Of a DNA stretch of 64,000 bases, positions 21,787-33,063 are shown in pieces. How positions within the stretch are numbered: position 1 is the first letter of the stretch; the number at the start of each line of letters is the position of its first letter. Both the position numbers and the translations under genes were made by a program. The DNA is from Scilla litardierei (taxonomy: Eukaryota; Streptophyta; Magnoliopsida; Asparagales; Asparagaceae): the NCBI GenBank assembly GCA_030789695.1, contig CM061132.1, positions 165,317,442 to 165,381,441 on the forward strand. Reading direction: 5' to 3'. The notes below the pieces were generated by a model. That model was not told where the DNA came from, did not search any database, and saw only the letters and a program-made list of their open reading frames with translations.

Positions 21787-22204
21787 TGATGCGGACACCC
21801 CACCTGCACCCTCGGCGGACCCACCTGACGCACCTCGCCACGACTCAAGCCCACCTTGGAGGACTTACTACCGGCGCAGAAGACGGGAAGACACGACTTA
21901 GTGGGTTTAGTGGGTCTAGGGGTATTCTAGTCTTTTCAGACTAGATTAGTAATTCCCCATTTCTATTTATCTAGAGCTAGCCGTCTTGTTTTCTTTATGC
22001 TTATTTGTGAAGAACAACTAGGTATCAATTGTGAAGGTGCTTAGTATTTGGTCCGTTCATCCAAAGCTAGGAGATAGGGTTTTGTCTCGAAAGAGGCCCA
22101 ATTTATCGTTTGTTCTTCGCTGATTTAATCTATAAAAATTCCTCTTTTTCATATTTTTCCACTTTTAAACGCTGATTTGAGTATACGATCTTCCCGATCG
22201 ATCA
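21787..22204 (+). repeat. 3' LTR of the gypsy element
   Basis: It begins TGATGCGGACACC and matches 16848-17265 with scattered substitutions and a few indels. The last bases (GATCGATCA) differ slightly from the 5' copy (GATCGTATCA), which leaves the exact end uncertain by a few bases. Confidence 0.85.
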
Positions 22205-22370
22205 ATCGTTTGAAGATGGAATACTAAAGTTTATGAATTTAAGGCCCTATTTTGAAAACTTAGGTTAGTTACATGAACTTACCCTGTCAGTGGAGATTAA
22301 GGAAAAATCTAATTTGAGCTGATTTATCTCTAAAATTTGGAGGTATTGTGACTAACCTTCGTTCCAATTA

Positions 22371-22813
22371 GGGCCTGTTCTTTTGCCAAGAAAGTTGCTG
22401 GGAAAGTGAGTTTTTACACTATTCATTAACTTTCCCACCCAACTTTCCCATTTCTTGTTCTTTTGCATGAAAGTTAAACTGGGATAGTTTGCCTACGTGA
22501 CGCTTGAATTGACCGGTTTTGGGAAAGTTTGTAATCCTAAAGAATTGTTGCGAAAGTTGTGGATTCCACATTTTTGTGGGTCCCGCTATCCCATCTCTCT
22601 CTCCCCTCCAACTCACCAACTTTCCACTTTCTGATTCCAACTTTCTACTACCAAAAGAACACAAGAAAGTTGGGTGGACCCCACTTTACTTTTCTGACTC
22701 CACTTTCCATACAACTTTCCACCCAAAAGAACACAAAACTCCATTTTCTCTCTCCTCAGATTCCAAACTTTCCCAACTTTCCCATTTCTCCTTTCCAGCA
22801 AAAGAACAAGCCC
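22371..22813. mobile_element. PIF/Harbinger (Tourist-like) MITE, 443 bp
   Basis: The terminal inverted repeats are GGGCCTGTTCTTTTGCC at the left and, read inverted from the right end, GGGCTTGTTCTTTTGCT. Both ends are flanked by TTA (22368-22370 and 22814-22816), the 3-bp target duplication of this superfamily. The interior is non-coding and holds more inverted copies of the GTTCTTTTG and AACTTTCC motifs, giving it a self-complementary layout. It relies on a transposase encoded elsewhere. Confidence 0.85.
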
Positions 22814-24420
22814 TTAGAGACAAACATTGAAAATTCAAAAAAGTTTAGAAATTACCGGAGGCAGTAAAAAGCATGTATGAGGCATAAACAATTTGTAGGA
22901 ACCTATGATGGATAGTCCCCTTACTCTGTAGGCTAAAAATTGGTGTAAAACCCAAAATTTGGCCCAAATTCAGCCGACAATAAGCCAAACTACTTTTTGA
23001 GTGTACAATCAACTTGGGTGTAAGATGATAAAGCTTGAGTTTGGGTATTTGAACAATGTCCAACTCACCTTTGCCTCGGGTCAGCTCATGTCATCTCATG
23101 AGCATAATCTCGTGTCTGAGACGACTTGGTTGGCTTGGCTTGATGGAATCAAGTAGGGTCAACTTAAAACTGAGCGAAGAGATTCAAATTTGGCTCAGAT
23201 TGAGTCAAACATAGGTACAACGATAACTGCAAAAGAAAAGAACAGTGATGACATGGGGAGAAGCGGGTGGTGCTGAGATGATGGTGATGGCAAGAACTGA
23301 TGGTGCTGAATATGTGTTACAAACGACTTTGACGATGATGAAGACGCTGATGTCGGGATTTTCTAACATCAACGACAACTTGGAAGGGATGAAGCAATGA
23401 TGGTGGTGGGTCTCGACATTGATGTCGATGATAGTATGGTAGGAATAAGGTAATGAACAATGTCAATGACAATGAAACTAAAGGAAGATGACGACCAAGG
23501 AGGAATCAAGGATGGTGGCATTGTGTATGTAGATGATGTGAAAGAATCGTTAGTGCCACGGATGATGTTGTTGTTATTGTAGAAGGTGATGAAGAGAAGA
23601 TGATTTGGGGTGAATTGGCAAGGATTACAGTTAGGAATAGGGCTAATGTTTGCAGGAGAAAGAAGGCGAACGATACATGTTTGGACTTTTTTTAATTTTT
23701 CTAAGTTGTCGGAAAGAAAGGTTTCGGGGGGTGGGGGGGTTAGATCTATTAAAAAATAGGATGGTGATGAATGTGAAAATTCAAGAATTTAATTTGATAC
23801 CAAATTTGATGGCGAACAACATCTAGGCTTTAGAACAATATTTAGGGTTCTATGTTGGTGGAAAATAAAAAATTGAAGATAAATCTAGGAATTTAGTATA
23901 GAAATTAGGGTATTAATAAAACAGGATAAAAATTAGACATCGCGTCCAGGTACCTCATGCATATACTCTCAACTTCTCACGAGAAAAGAGATATTTCAAG
24001 AAAATTATGGCTTCTTATGAACCAATCTAAGATTTCTCTCAATTAAACAAATGTTAAAATTTACTAGATGCAAGTCTCTGGAATAATGGAATCAAATCCC
24101 CATCAATCCAAAATTGGACTGGTCATGTCCTACGTATTTGAAATTACTAGTTAAAAGCATCAATTCTAATTATCAACACAGATCATAACCATCTACTTAG
24201 TTGAGATCTCAACTAGTCTAGCGATCTTTCGTTCAAAGTGAAGCCATTGTTATTTTGATCTTATATTTAATTGCTCATGTTAACTTCTTTTTCACATTGT
24301 AAGGGCATATGAAGAGACTTAATAATTCCTAAGCTAAAGGGAACTTGAAACTAAATGAATCAAATTTATTTTTTTCAAATTGGGAAGTATATCTCTTAAA
24401 AACTAATACGGATTTTCGGC

Positions 24421-24470
24421 AAGGAGTCAAACCAATAAGGACATAAAGGAGTCAAACCAATAAGGACATA
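24421..24470. repeat. 25-bp tandem duplication
   Basis: Two adjacent copies of a unit beginning AAGGAGTCAAACC and ending GGACAT, with a period of 25 bp and no mismatch seen. A recent local slip is likely. Confidence 0.85.
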
Positions 24471-24525
24471 ATCTAAGTTGAGAGACTAACCCAAAAAGCT
24501 TTTGGGTAGAGGCCCAACTTTCAAA

Positions 24526-24630
24526 CCTTTACTTTTTCTAGTATTTTTTGATTGGAACAGTTCTTATGGCATTCAATCCTTTACTTTTTCTAGTATTTTT
24601 TTAATGGGAACAATTCTTATGGCAATATCT
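24526..24630. repeat. 52-bp tandem duplication
   Basis: Two copies of a unit starting CCTTTACTTTTTCTAG and containing GTTCTTATGGCA-like sequence (starts 24526 and 24578), diverged at a few positions. It lies about 55 bp from the 25-bp duplication. Confidence 0.75.
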
Positions 24631-27600
24631 CTTAACACATGCTATAGTTTGTATTTGGCACAAATGACACAAATTCACATTCCTTCTGAATATGAACTTT
24701 GCTCTTACTCATTTTCAAGGGTACTAGCTTATCTATTTTACACATTGTGCATGCAGATTCCCACCCACTGCTTATGGATCTGATCTTTAGTTATTCTTTT
24801 TCAATCCTAGCTTATTTTTTTCTACACTATGGGTGCCGCATGCACATGGGATGTTTCAAGAAACAAACGCAGATTAATGATATCTGAATAATCAGATTCA
24901 GATTTCATGTGTTAAAAGTAATTTAAAAACTCTATAAGCTATGTTTGGCCCATGGTTGTGTGCTTTATCTTGTATTCAAGTTTAAGTAAAGTACTTTGGC
25001 ATGTGCATTTTGAAGGTTTAAGGAAGAGCATGTTTTTGGTTGATCAGTTAACGGGCCAATAAGCAAGCTGGCTGCTGAGTTAACAGATTGGTTAGCTAGA
25101 TTTACTGCAGTTAAAATTGAATGACTACCCAATCGATTAGTCGGTCATCAGTTCTAAGACATCCTATAAATTGGGTCGAATTTTATCTTTTTTGGATTTT
25201 ATCTATTTTGGTTAGTAGTTTCAACTTTCAAAGCATTTTGGATGGCTACGTGAAATGCAGCCACGTTCCCATTCATTTTAACTCGTTGTTTTAGTTGTAT
25301 TTTTTCCCATATCAATTTATGTTAGTAGAGGATATATTAGGTTCTTTGGATGATTTAAGTTGTAACTTCTCCCAATCTCAAACTATTTAGATTCATACAT
25401 AGTAGATCAAGATTTCCATGTTTTTACCTACCACATCCAGATTAACCTAACATATCTAGATTTGTTGGATCCATACATACTAGATTCACATCTAAAACCA
25501 GTTGAGATATACAGGTCCAAAGGTGAAAACCAAATCAAAATCTGTTGTTCAGATCAGGCTAAATACTTTCACATCTAAACCAATAGCTTCTCCTAAGCCT
25601 ATATAAATCCCAATTCATTCAAAGGGACCAACAACTTTTAAGCGCTGAAAAAAGACCCCTTTTGGACTTGAACTGTGTTATATGGTTCCCTCTAAAAGTC
25701 ATCCTTCCTCCTATCTACCTTCAATGACCATCCCTTACTTCCGCTCCTTGAGAATTCAACCTCTTCTAAGCTGCCTTCATCAGCTACCAAAGTATTGTGG
25801 TGAAGAAGCATCAGCATATATCTGTGCTAGCCCTTAAAATCTCTGAAGTCCGTTTCAGCATCATGAGATCCATCTACTCTTTAATGTTCCTAAAACATTG
25901 TCTTATATTATAAATTTATCATCCTAAGAACATATTAGGACTTATTGAGTAGAGACTGAAATTTGTTTTGGCATCTAAATTATTCGGTCTTTGTAGATGG
26001 TTGGATTTACATATTAATTATTGCAAATCTTTTGAATTAGAAATCAATATCCTCTTGTTGTTGGTTATTTGTTGACTTGAGCTAAATCGTAGACTTAATT
26101 GAATGATCTGGTCTCTTTATTCTGTTTGAGTAGTGTTAAGTAATGATGAATTATTGGTTACCTAATCGAAATTTTAGTCCACACAAAAGTTGTTTTCATT
26201 GATATTTTGCTTTGACAATGTCAGCAGGGACAATACTTTGATGCAAGGAATTGTCCTCGTTGATCTAAGGTTGTGATATGAATGTAAATAGTTTCATAAT
26301 CAACTAAATTACTTGATTATGAATGTAAATAATAAGGTTGCGAAAATGGAGAGTTAAAGAAGAAGAATATGTAGATATATACGTCCAGCGTAAGAAGAAA
26401 GAAAAGAAGACAGAAGGAAAGAGTAAAGAGCATGATATTATCTCATTGAAGATCAAAAAATGGAGAAGTGATAATTATCAAGGGGTGAGAATCTCATCAA
26501 GAGAAGTGTTCTTTCAATCATTCTACGAGTTTCATAGATAGTGAGGTGAGTGCTTAATGTCAACTTGTATTAGAAAACAAGGGATGGGGTATATGGTTGT
26601 AATAACAAGCTTTTAAGTTCTCCCTCCAAACCACATACATCACTTTATCTTTTGTTTCTAATTTTGATGTCATAATCTTGCTAGTGCTTGATGTCCTAGT
26701 TGTATCTGCTCAATGTCCAAGCAAAGGTTGAGGGATCAGTCTTCTGCACAATTTTAAAAACATATAGCCATTGTCCTAAGAAGCAGTCTTAGAGTTTTCT
26801 GTTCGAAAAAAAATATGTAAGTGTTCAACTCTATAAGATGAAGGAAAGGGTATCAAGTCAGCAACATGGAGACAAATTCGTTCCAAGGGGGGGAAAGACA
26901 ACGACAGGACAAGTGAAGATTTCTCATTAAAGAAAGGAAGGTGAATGTTGTGATGGTGTCATGGTGATAAATCATGACAGAGAGAAATAAATCATGCAGT
27001 CATCAAAAGATTAACGATGCCAATGTCTCAAATCCTGCTGAATTCTGATCCTAGACATGTTTGCATGAAATGAAATTCAGACCTGTTTGCAATTGCAGTG
27101 GTTTTGGTTTGTTAAGATAGATGAAACAGAAGATGCAATACATGTACTTGTTGGGATAGAGATGATACCAGAAGTTGATTATGGTATTGACCACGTTGCC
27201 AAATAACCAAAGAGCAACGTAATTGTTACTGCATAAGCATGAATATGGACAAGCTGACACATGCATGAGACATGAGATGATACAACCAAGAGATAACAAA
27301 TTCGGGAAAAGTACATGAAAAATGGCAGTGATGCAACAAAAAGCGACATGTCTGATACATGATTTACATGGACATGGTCTATAGCAAAATGAGTGAGGCT
27401 TAGGCTAGGTACTGGTTGTCAGAAGATTACCACCACATACATGCATGTGCACTGCACGCATGCACAAGCACACATATCCCCTTCCCTTCCCCCTCTTTTG
27501 CATTTCTTCTGGAGTAAGTTTAAAGAAGATTTCATTCAAATCAGACAAATTGGTCTTCTGCCCTATATTTGATGAAGCTCCAGCCTAAACCAAACTTTGC

Positions 27601-28009
27601 CAGCATAACAAATCTTGTTGCCTTTTAATCTTAAACATAAATTTGTGTTGCTGACTTAGAGATTCCACAGAGACCATTAATTTTTTTGTTATAGATAACT
27701 TAAGGGATGTTAATTAGATGATAAAATATTAACAGCGTGCTTCTCAAATGGTTTGTTGGGAGCTTACTTAAAGCCCAGCTACTCATGATTTTGATTCGTC
27801 ATTTAACCATCAAGAAACTTAATGTAGCTTTACATGATATGAATCCCCTAATGATAGTTAAGACATATTAAAAGGAGTACCAATACTAATCCGGCAGGCT
27901 TCAAGAAACGTTAATGTACCGCAACAGGAAATGTAATGCAGGCTAATCGATAAAAACATATTTATCAAGAATTAAAATGACTTGTTTAACAGCAGATTGA
28001 AGCAGTTAC

Positions 28010-28837
28010 ACCAACCGTGATAACAAGGGCTTTCGTAAATCCAACCATTGCAATAACTGAGAGGATACTGCACCATGCAACGGCAAAGAAAGATGTTGTA
28101 CCCAATCGCAGCAAAGAACAAAGACCCCGAATGTTGCAGTCCAGACAAATCACGGACAGGAGAAACATCAACTGTCCAATATGCAAAATCCATGTCCAAA
28201 TTATTGGATAAGCATGCTTAATTTGGACTAGTACGTAATCATAACCATTGCACATATGAGTTTTCAATGTTGAAAGCCATGGCTTTTGCTGTTCAAGCCA
28301 TCCCTTTGCTGCATTGAAGACATCCAAAGCCGTAAGTCTTATTCTTTGGCCAGCCACTACAACTGAAGACCGAATATGGTGTGCCATAGCTTCCATAGAT
28401 AAATCCTCCGACATGTTAATACTCGAATTTTGATTGCTACCAAAAAACATGTCAGCATTTCCTCTTGGTTCAGCAGCATCCAATAAAATCCCATCGCCTG
28501 CAGTATTTTGAGCATCACTCAATGATTCCTCCGTCTGTGCAGAATCATGGGTTCCGACATCTAACTTCTCTGAGCTAGGAACATTGTGATGTCGCTGCTT
28601 CTTCCTCTTACCAACTCCGGTGTAGGTAGTCCCATTTAACCTTTCTCCGGATGTATTGCTTGACTTGCAAGAGTCGCCACCACTTGACTGTTCCCTGTCA
28701 CCAGTGTTTTGGCTATGCACGGTTGACTTCTTTTTCTGTTCAGACGAAGATACATCCACAAAGTCTGAAACTAGTTGTTTCCGGTTAGCTGTCTTGCGAT
28801 CTAAACTACTCTTATGTTGGTTTCCCTTCCGAACCAT
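28010..28837 (-). CDS. Host gene start exon: N-terminus of a DNAJC14-like J-domain membrane protein
   Basis: The open frame has 276 codons from ATG (28837) to a phase-0 donor GGT/GTAACT. Residues 1-140 are hydrophilic, Ser/Lys/Asn-rich and likely disordered (start MVRKGNQHKSSLDRK). From about 150 the sequence becomes ordered, with GWLEQQKPWLSTLKTHM near 179-195. Membrane segments are at about 211-233 and 247-268, and a third crosses the splice to exon 2. The motif LLRLGTTSFFAVAWCSILS (242-260) and the overall pattern match, from memory, plant proteins with several membrane spans followed by a J domain, in the DNAJC14 class of ER co-chaperones. The J domain itself is not in this window, so the function is inferred. 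The frame is free of lesions. Confidence 0.75.
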
Positions 28838-28860
28838 GATATATCAGTTAATAGTGTATG
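28838..28860 (-). other. 5' UTR part of the start exon and its splice acceptor
   Basis: On the minus strand TATCTCTTCAG (ending 28861) is a good acceptor with a pyrimidine-rich approach, 23 nt before the ATG. This makes a non-coding upstream exon likely; the candidate is at 40500-40665. Confidence 0.5.
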
Positions 28861-29405
28861 CTGAAGAGATATACTCGTCAAGTTGCACAATTAGTAAAGG
28901 ATTCATCTACATGTATCCTTCAATTTCCATGAGAAAGATCAATCTGTAAAACCAGATGATGACAACAAGCATACATGAAACTAAATAAACAATTAAATAA
29001 CACCTCTAAAGGATAAATTATTTATAAAACAAAACAAGACAGCATGGCTGATTTATCACAAATTATTAGTTGCAAAACTTGATGAGAAACTTGTGTTGGT
29101 TATTGCATCACCCCTAGGTTATCCACCCAAGGTTAGTTTTGATGATATTCAAACAATTTATATTATTAATATGTTTTATGAGATTTGTGAGTATAGGAAA
29201 CAAAGTCAACATGGTCAACGAACTCACTCAAGCTTACAAAGAGTGATGACAAGGAATTAAAGCTTGAAGGTGAAAAGTCAATGGATATGGAGCTCAATAT
29301 GAAGATCAGTAGTATATCCAAGGGCTCATTGATGTGCACAAGCTTTTCAAAACAAGTCAAGAGCCAATTAAGATCCCACAACTCCAAGATTTGTGTGAGT
29401 GGTGT

Positions 29406-29818
29406 TGATACGACTAGGGCTTTTTGTGGGGATCAAAGGTAGGGTTTTTATGGCTTGTGGACTACTAATCTAGGGTTTAATAACGAAGAACAGATCTGAA
29501 ATTAATATTTAATCGCTGGAAAAATAGATCTAGGGCTAAAACAATTATCTAGCAATTAGGGAATAATCTAGAGCAACTAGGAATAAAATTACCTTGATCA
29601 ATTCTTCGATAAAAACCATCCTAGGGCCGGCCGGCCCCTTTAATGGGGGAGGGGTTAATAATTGTCTAATTACCCTCTTGCCCTCCCCACTTGTGAGTAA
29701 TCACAAGTTTGGGACCGGGTCCGTGTTGGACCCAAGTCGTCGCCTCCGATGGTAGACCCGCATCCCATGAGTCGGCCCCCCTTCTTGCCTAGCCGCCGCA
29801 CCCCTATGAGCTGCATCA
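29406..29818 (-). repeat. 3' LTR of the truncated gypsy element
   Basis: On the plus strand it runs from TGATACGACTAGGG to GAGCTGCATCA (413 bp). The right limit is set by the purine tract next to it, which reads TTTGGGGGGGAGTAA on the minus strand (29819-29833). There is no partner LTR for an age estimate. Confidence 0.8.
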
Positions 29819-29829
29819 TTACTCCCCCC

Positions 29830-30642
29830 CAAAAGTGCCACCTTGTCCTCAAGGTGGAAATCTGGAAACTGGTCGCGGATCACTGAAGCAGCCTCCCAAG
29901 TAGCATCGTAGTCGGGAAGGCCCCGCCAACGAATCCTCACCTCCTGAACCCCGCCTGCGGTCTGCCGGATCCCTGTCAACTCCTGAGGCTTCAGGAGCAC
30001 CTCCATGTCATCTGTCAGAGTGGGTGGGAGAGTGGGTGACAGAGTGTGATCCCCGATGGCTCGTCGCAACTGTGAAATGTGGAACACCGGGTGAATGGTC
30101 GAAGTGGTGGGCAACTGCAGTCTATAGGCCACCTTTCCGATCTGAGCGGTCACCTCGAAAGGTCCATAGTAGCGGGCCGCTAGCTTCTCATTGCTCCGAC
30201 GAGCCAAGGTCCTCTGCATGTAAGGCCGAAGCTTCAGGTACACGCGGTCCCCAACCTCAAAGTGCTCATCTCGCCGGTGTGCATCTGCCTTGGTCTTCAT
30301 GATCTGCTGGGCCCTCAACAGGTGTTTCTTCAACTCCTCCAGGTATTTATCCCTCTCAGTCAAGTGCTCCTCTACCTGGGACACCGGCGTGGCTCCTCTG
30401 CTGTAATGTATCAACTGTGGAGGGTCACGGCCATAGAGGATCCGGAATGGGGTGCTCTGTGCTGCCGAATGGTACGAGGTGTTGTACCAATATTCGGCCC
30501 ATGCCAACCACCTGGCCCACTGCCTCGGTGCCTCGGACGCGAAGCACCTCAGGTATGTCTCCACACTCCTATTCACCACCTCCGTCTGTCCATCTGTCTG
30601 CGGGTGATAGGCCGTGCTCCTCCGTAACTTGGTCACATGCAC
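29830..30642 (-). pseudogene. Gypsy integrase C-terminus and chromodomain-like tail
   Basis: The frame resumes after a single in-frame UGA (30658-30660) that replaces a conserved tryptophan in FISSF(W)KELF. It contains RRSTAYHPQTDGQTEVVNRS with the third acidic residue of the DDE triad, WAEYWYNTSYHSAAQSTPF, GPFEVTAQIGKVAYRLQLP, HPVFHISQLRRAIG, and a chromodomain-like RWRGLPDYDATWEAASVIRD. It reads through the purine tract and ends in the LTR (stop at 29701). Apart from the stop it is well preserved. Confidence 0.9.
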
Positions 30643-30657
30643 CTTAAATAACTCTTT

Positions 30658-32133
30658 TCAAAAGCTGCTGATGAATACTTTATCCCGATCTGATACTATG
30701 GAGCCCGGAAACCCGTGCAGGCGAACCACCTCCTTCATAAAAGCTGCTGCCACCGTAACTGCAGTGTATGGGTGTCTGAGGGGTATAAAGTGGGCGTACT
30801 TGCTGAGCCGATCGACCACCACTAATATGGAACTGTACCCCTCTGATCGCGGCAACCCCTCAATGAAATCCATACTGATATCCTCCCATACTCGCTCTGG
30901 CAAAGCTAATGGCTGTAAAAGTCTCGCTGGTGCCATTGCCATATATTTGTGACGCTGGCACACGTCACATTCTGCTATCCGCTGGGCAATGTCTTTCTTC
31001 ATCCCAGGCCAGTATAACTCCCTCGTCATCCGCCTGTAAGTCTGCTGTACCCCGGAGTGCCCCTCGATGGCGCTGCCGTGGAACTCCTGAAAGATCATGG
31101 GAATGTGGGCGGACCCCCTGGGAACCACCAGCCGGCCGTGGTATAGCAATCTCTGTCCCTCCATGATGTATCCCTGAAAGTCCGAGGACCCCTGCTGCAG
31201 TGCCTCACGGATCCTCGTCAAATCTGCATCAGCCTCAATCTCTCTACTCAAGGGCTCCCAATCCAAGAGGACGGGTGCTGAGATGGCCGCGACCTCTGCA
31301 ATCTCCTCGCGGCGCGACAAGGCGTCAGCCGCCTTGTTCTCCAGGCCTGGACGGTACTGTATCTCGAATGTAAAATGCACCAGCTTGGAGAGCCACCTCT
31401 GATGATCCTCGGTGACCATGCGCTGCTCCAATAAGTACTTCAAACTCCGCTGGTCGGTCCGCACTATGAACTTCCTACCCAACAGGTAGGGCCGCCACTT
31501 CTGAATAGCTAGTACAATCGCCATCAGCTCCCTCTCATAAACTGACTTCAGCCTCGCCCGTGCTGACAGGGTCTGGCTAAAGAAGGCAATCGGCCTCTGG
31601 TCCTGCATCAACACTGCCCCCAGGCCATACCCTGATGCGTCGGTGTCTATCACAAAAGGTCTGCTGAAATCTGGGAGCCCCAAAACTGGCACCGACGTGA
31701 TCGCCTGCTTCAGGGCCTCAAATGCCCTGGTAGCCTCCTCGCTCCAGTGGAAGTTGTCCTTCTTCAATTGCTCGGTGAGAGGCCAAGCAATCGTGCTATA
31801 TCCCTGGACAAACTTCCTGCAATACCCCGTCAAGCCCAAGAAGCCGCGCAGACCCCGTAAGGTGGAGGATACCGGCCAATCTAGCATGGCTGCAATCTTG
31901 GTCCTGTCGGCTGCAACTCCCTCTGCTGACACCACGTGTCCTAAGTACTCCGCCTGTGGCTGGCCGAACAGACACTTCTTCTTATTCGCACAGAGCTGTT
32001 GCTCCTGTAGCTCATGCAACACTGCTCGCAGATGCCCCACGTGCTCCTCCATACTGCGGCTGTACACCAGTATGTCATCAAAGAAGACCAACACAAACCT
32101 CCTCAGAAAAGGTCGGAAGACCTTGTTCATCAC
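30658..32133 (-). pseudogene. Gypsy RT C-terminal part, RNase H and integrase
   Basis: Open for 491 codons. It begins inside RT at MNKVFRPFLRRFVLVFFDDI, with the catalytic FFDD; the finger and first palm motifs are deleted. RNase H is complete in appearance (FVIDTDASGYGLGAVLMQ, YERELMAIVLAIQKW, RTDQRSLKYLLEQ, ADALSR). Integrase follows with its HHCC zinc domain (HGSAIEGHSGVQQT, CDVCQRHK) and first two catalytic residues (DISMDFIEG, VSDRDKVF). The premature UGA then ends the frame. Confidence 0.9.
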
Positions 32134-32896
32134 TTCATCCCCAGGATGACATCTGTACTCCCTAGCTCCAAGGGCAGGAAATCGGCGACGATCTGCTCCC
32201 CCTGAACCGTCACAACCACTCCGCGGCAGACACCAGTGCTATGTGTCACCTGTCCCGTGCCGAGCATCACTCCATACCGCCCAGTGCCACTCATCTGCAA
32301 ACCATGTGCCTCCGCCAGTCTGCTGGAGATGAAGTTGTGGGTGGCCCCACTGTCGATCAACACTATCACCTCCTGGCTACCCACCTGTCCCACCAATTTC
32401 ATGGTGTGGTTCGGCGTGAACCCCACTACGGAATTGAGGGACACCTCTGCAAGGTCTAAGTGCTGGTGCTCCATCTCCTCCTCATCCTCTCCTGCCTCTA
32501 GGGTGATAACCTCGTCCTCTCCCTCCTCATCGCCAGCTATCAGTATCTGGAGAGTCCGAACGGCGCACAGCCCTTCAACCGCTGCCCTGCAGTAACCGTG
32601 TGGCACCTCCCAACGCGAACTGTCTCAGCCCCGACCGCACCGTGGGCTTCAGCCCCTTCATGAAACAGCCCTCCAGAGACTCCTCAGAGACTCCCCGAAC
32701 TCGGTGGCAGAGCGACTCGAACTTCTTGATGTAATCACCCACGCTCCCCTCCTGCTTCAGCGAGTACAGTCTCTCGAACACGCCGCCAGCCTGTCCTCCT
32801 CCAAACCGCTCTGTCAAAAGCGTCGTAAACTCAGCCCAGGTCTGAAAAGGCTGCTGCTGATCATATCGCCCGAAACCACTCTCCTCCCTCAAACGC
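32134..32896 (-). pseudogene. Gypsy gag C-terminus and aspartic protease
   Basis: The right part (32892-32575) is gag, with FQTWAEFTTLLTERFGGG and GCFMKGLKPTVRSGLRQF. It breaks off before the zinc knuckle, which is deleted. The left part (32606-32130) is the protease, with the active site VIVLIDSGATHNFISSRL intact, and it ends at FLPLELGSTDVILGMK. At the RT junction the repeat ATGAA (ATGAAGTGATGAA) suggests a microhomology deletion of the protease tail and RT N-terminus. Confidence 0.85.
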
Positions 32897-33063
32897 GGTG
32901 TTTTAATTTTATAAACTTGTCTTAGAATTGTAAAGCCAATAGTTTGAAGTTTGCACCCATAGAAAAATATTTTGAACTCTTAAAAATATTTTGAATACAT
33001 TTTGAAAACATTTAGACAAAGTATCATACTCTCTTGTGATACAAATTCATGTATCAGATGAGT

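Larger units (their letters stand above)
16848..22204 (+). mobile_element. Ty3/gypsy chromovirus-type retrotransposon, two LTRs, defective
   Basis: The 5' LTR (16848-17265), iMet primer site, gag, protease, RT, RNase H, integrase remnant, chromodomain-like C-terminus, purine tract and 3' LTR (21787-22204) lie in normal order over 5.36 kb. Gag is broken by stops, protease and RT by frameshifts, and about 1 kb spanning the end of RNase H and the first half of integrase is missing. The LTRs differ at a modest number of sites, so insertion was fairly recent. Target duplication is not clear: TAATC precedes the element, while ATCGT or, with a shifted end, CAATC follows. Confidence 0.9.
12707..28009 (-). 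other. Host gene intron 2, about 15.3 kb, filled with transposons
   Basis: It is bounded by donor GGT/GTAACT (minus strand, 28010/28009) and acceptor TGATGCAG (ending 12707). Joining the exons gives a continuous hydrophobic stretch (KALVITVG then AVSVVVALF). The intron holds the gypsy remnant at 13383-14187, the gypsy element at 16848-22204 and the MITE at 22371-22813; the rest is AT-rich non-coding DNA. The 12710-13380 stretch next to exon 2 shows no gene. Confidence 0.6.
22817..28009. other. AT-rich intron DNA, no gene seen
   Basis: No reading frame here has recognisable protein character. Features are low-complexity GATGATGGTGATGG-like sequence (about 23230-23600), two small tandem duplications (listed separately) and ordinary AT-rich sequence to the exon at 28010. 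Confidence 0.6.
29406..32896 (-). mobile_element. Ty3/gypsy element lacking its 5' end, flanked by GGTGT
   Basis: On the minus strand it runs from within gag (32896) through protease, RT, RNase H, integrase and a chromodomain-like tail to a 3' LTR (29406-29818). There is no 5' LTR, primer site or gag N-terminus. GGTGT stands directly on both sides (29401-29405 and 32897-32901), and the undisturbed LTR copy at about 37876 has a single GGTGT followed by the matching sequence. This looks like a true target duplication around a truncated insert. Internal deletions are described with the coding parts. Confidence 0.85.

Noticed and set aside
26338..26541. Small Lys/Glu-rich plus-strand frame in intron 2
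   Set aside because: 67 codons of low-complexity composition, antisense to the host gene, with no motif or start context.
27051..27299. Minus-strand frame close to the start exon, considered as an extra exon
   Set aside because: Cys/Tyr-rich with no fit to the membrane protein, and the splice between 28010 and 12706 is already in phase without it.
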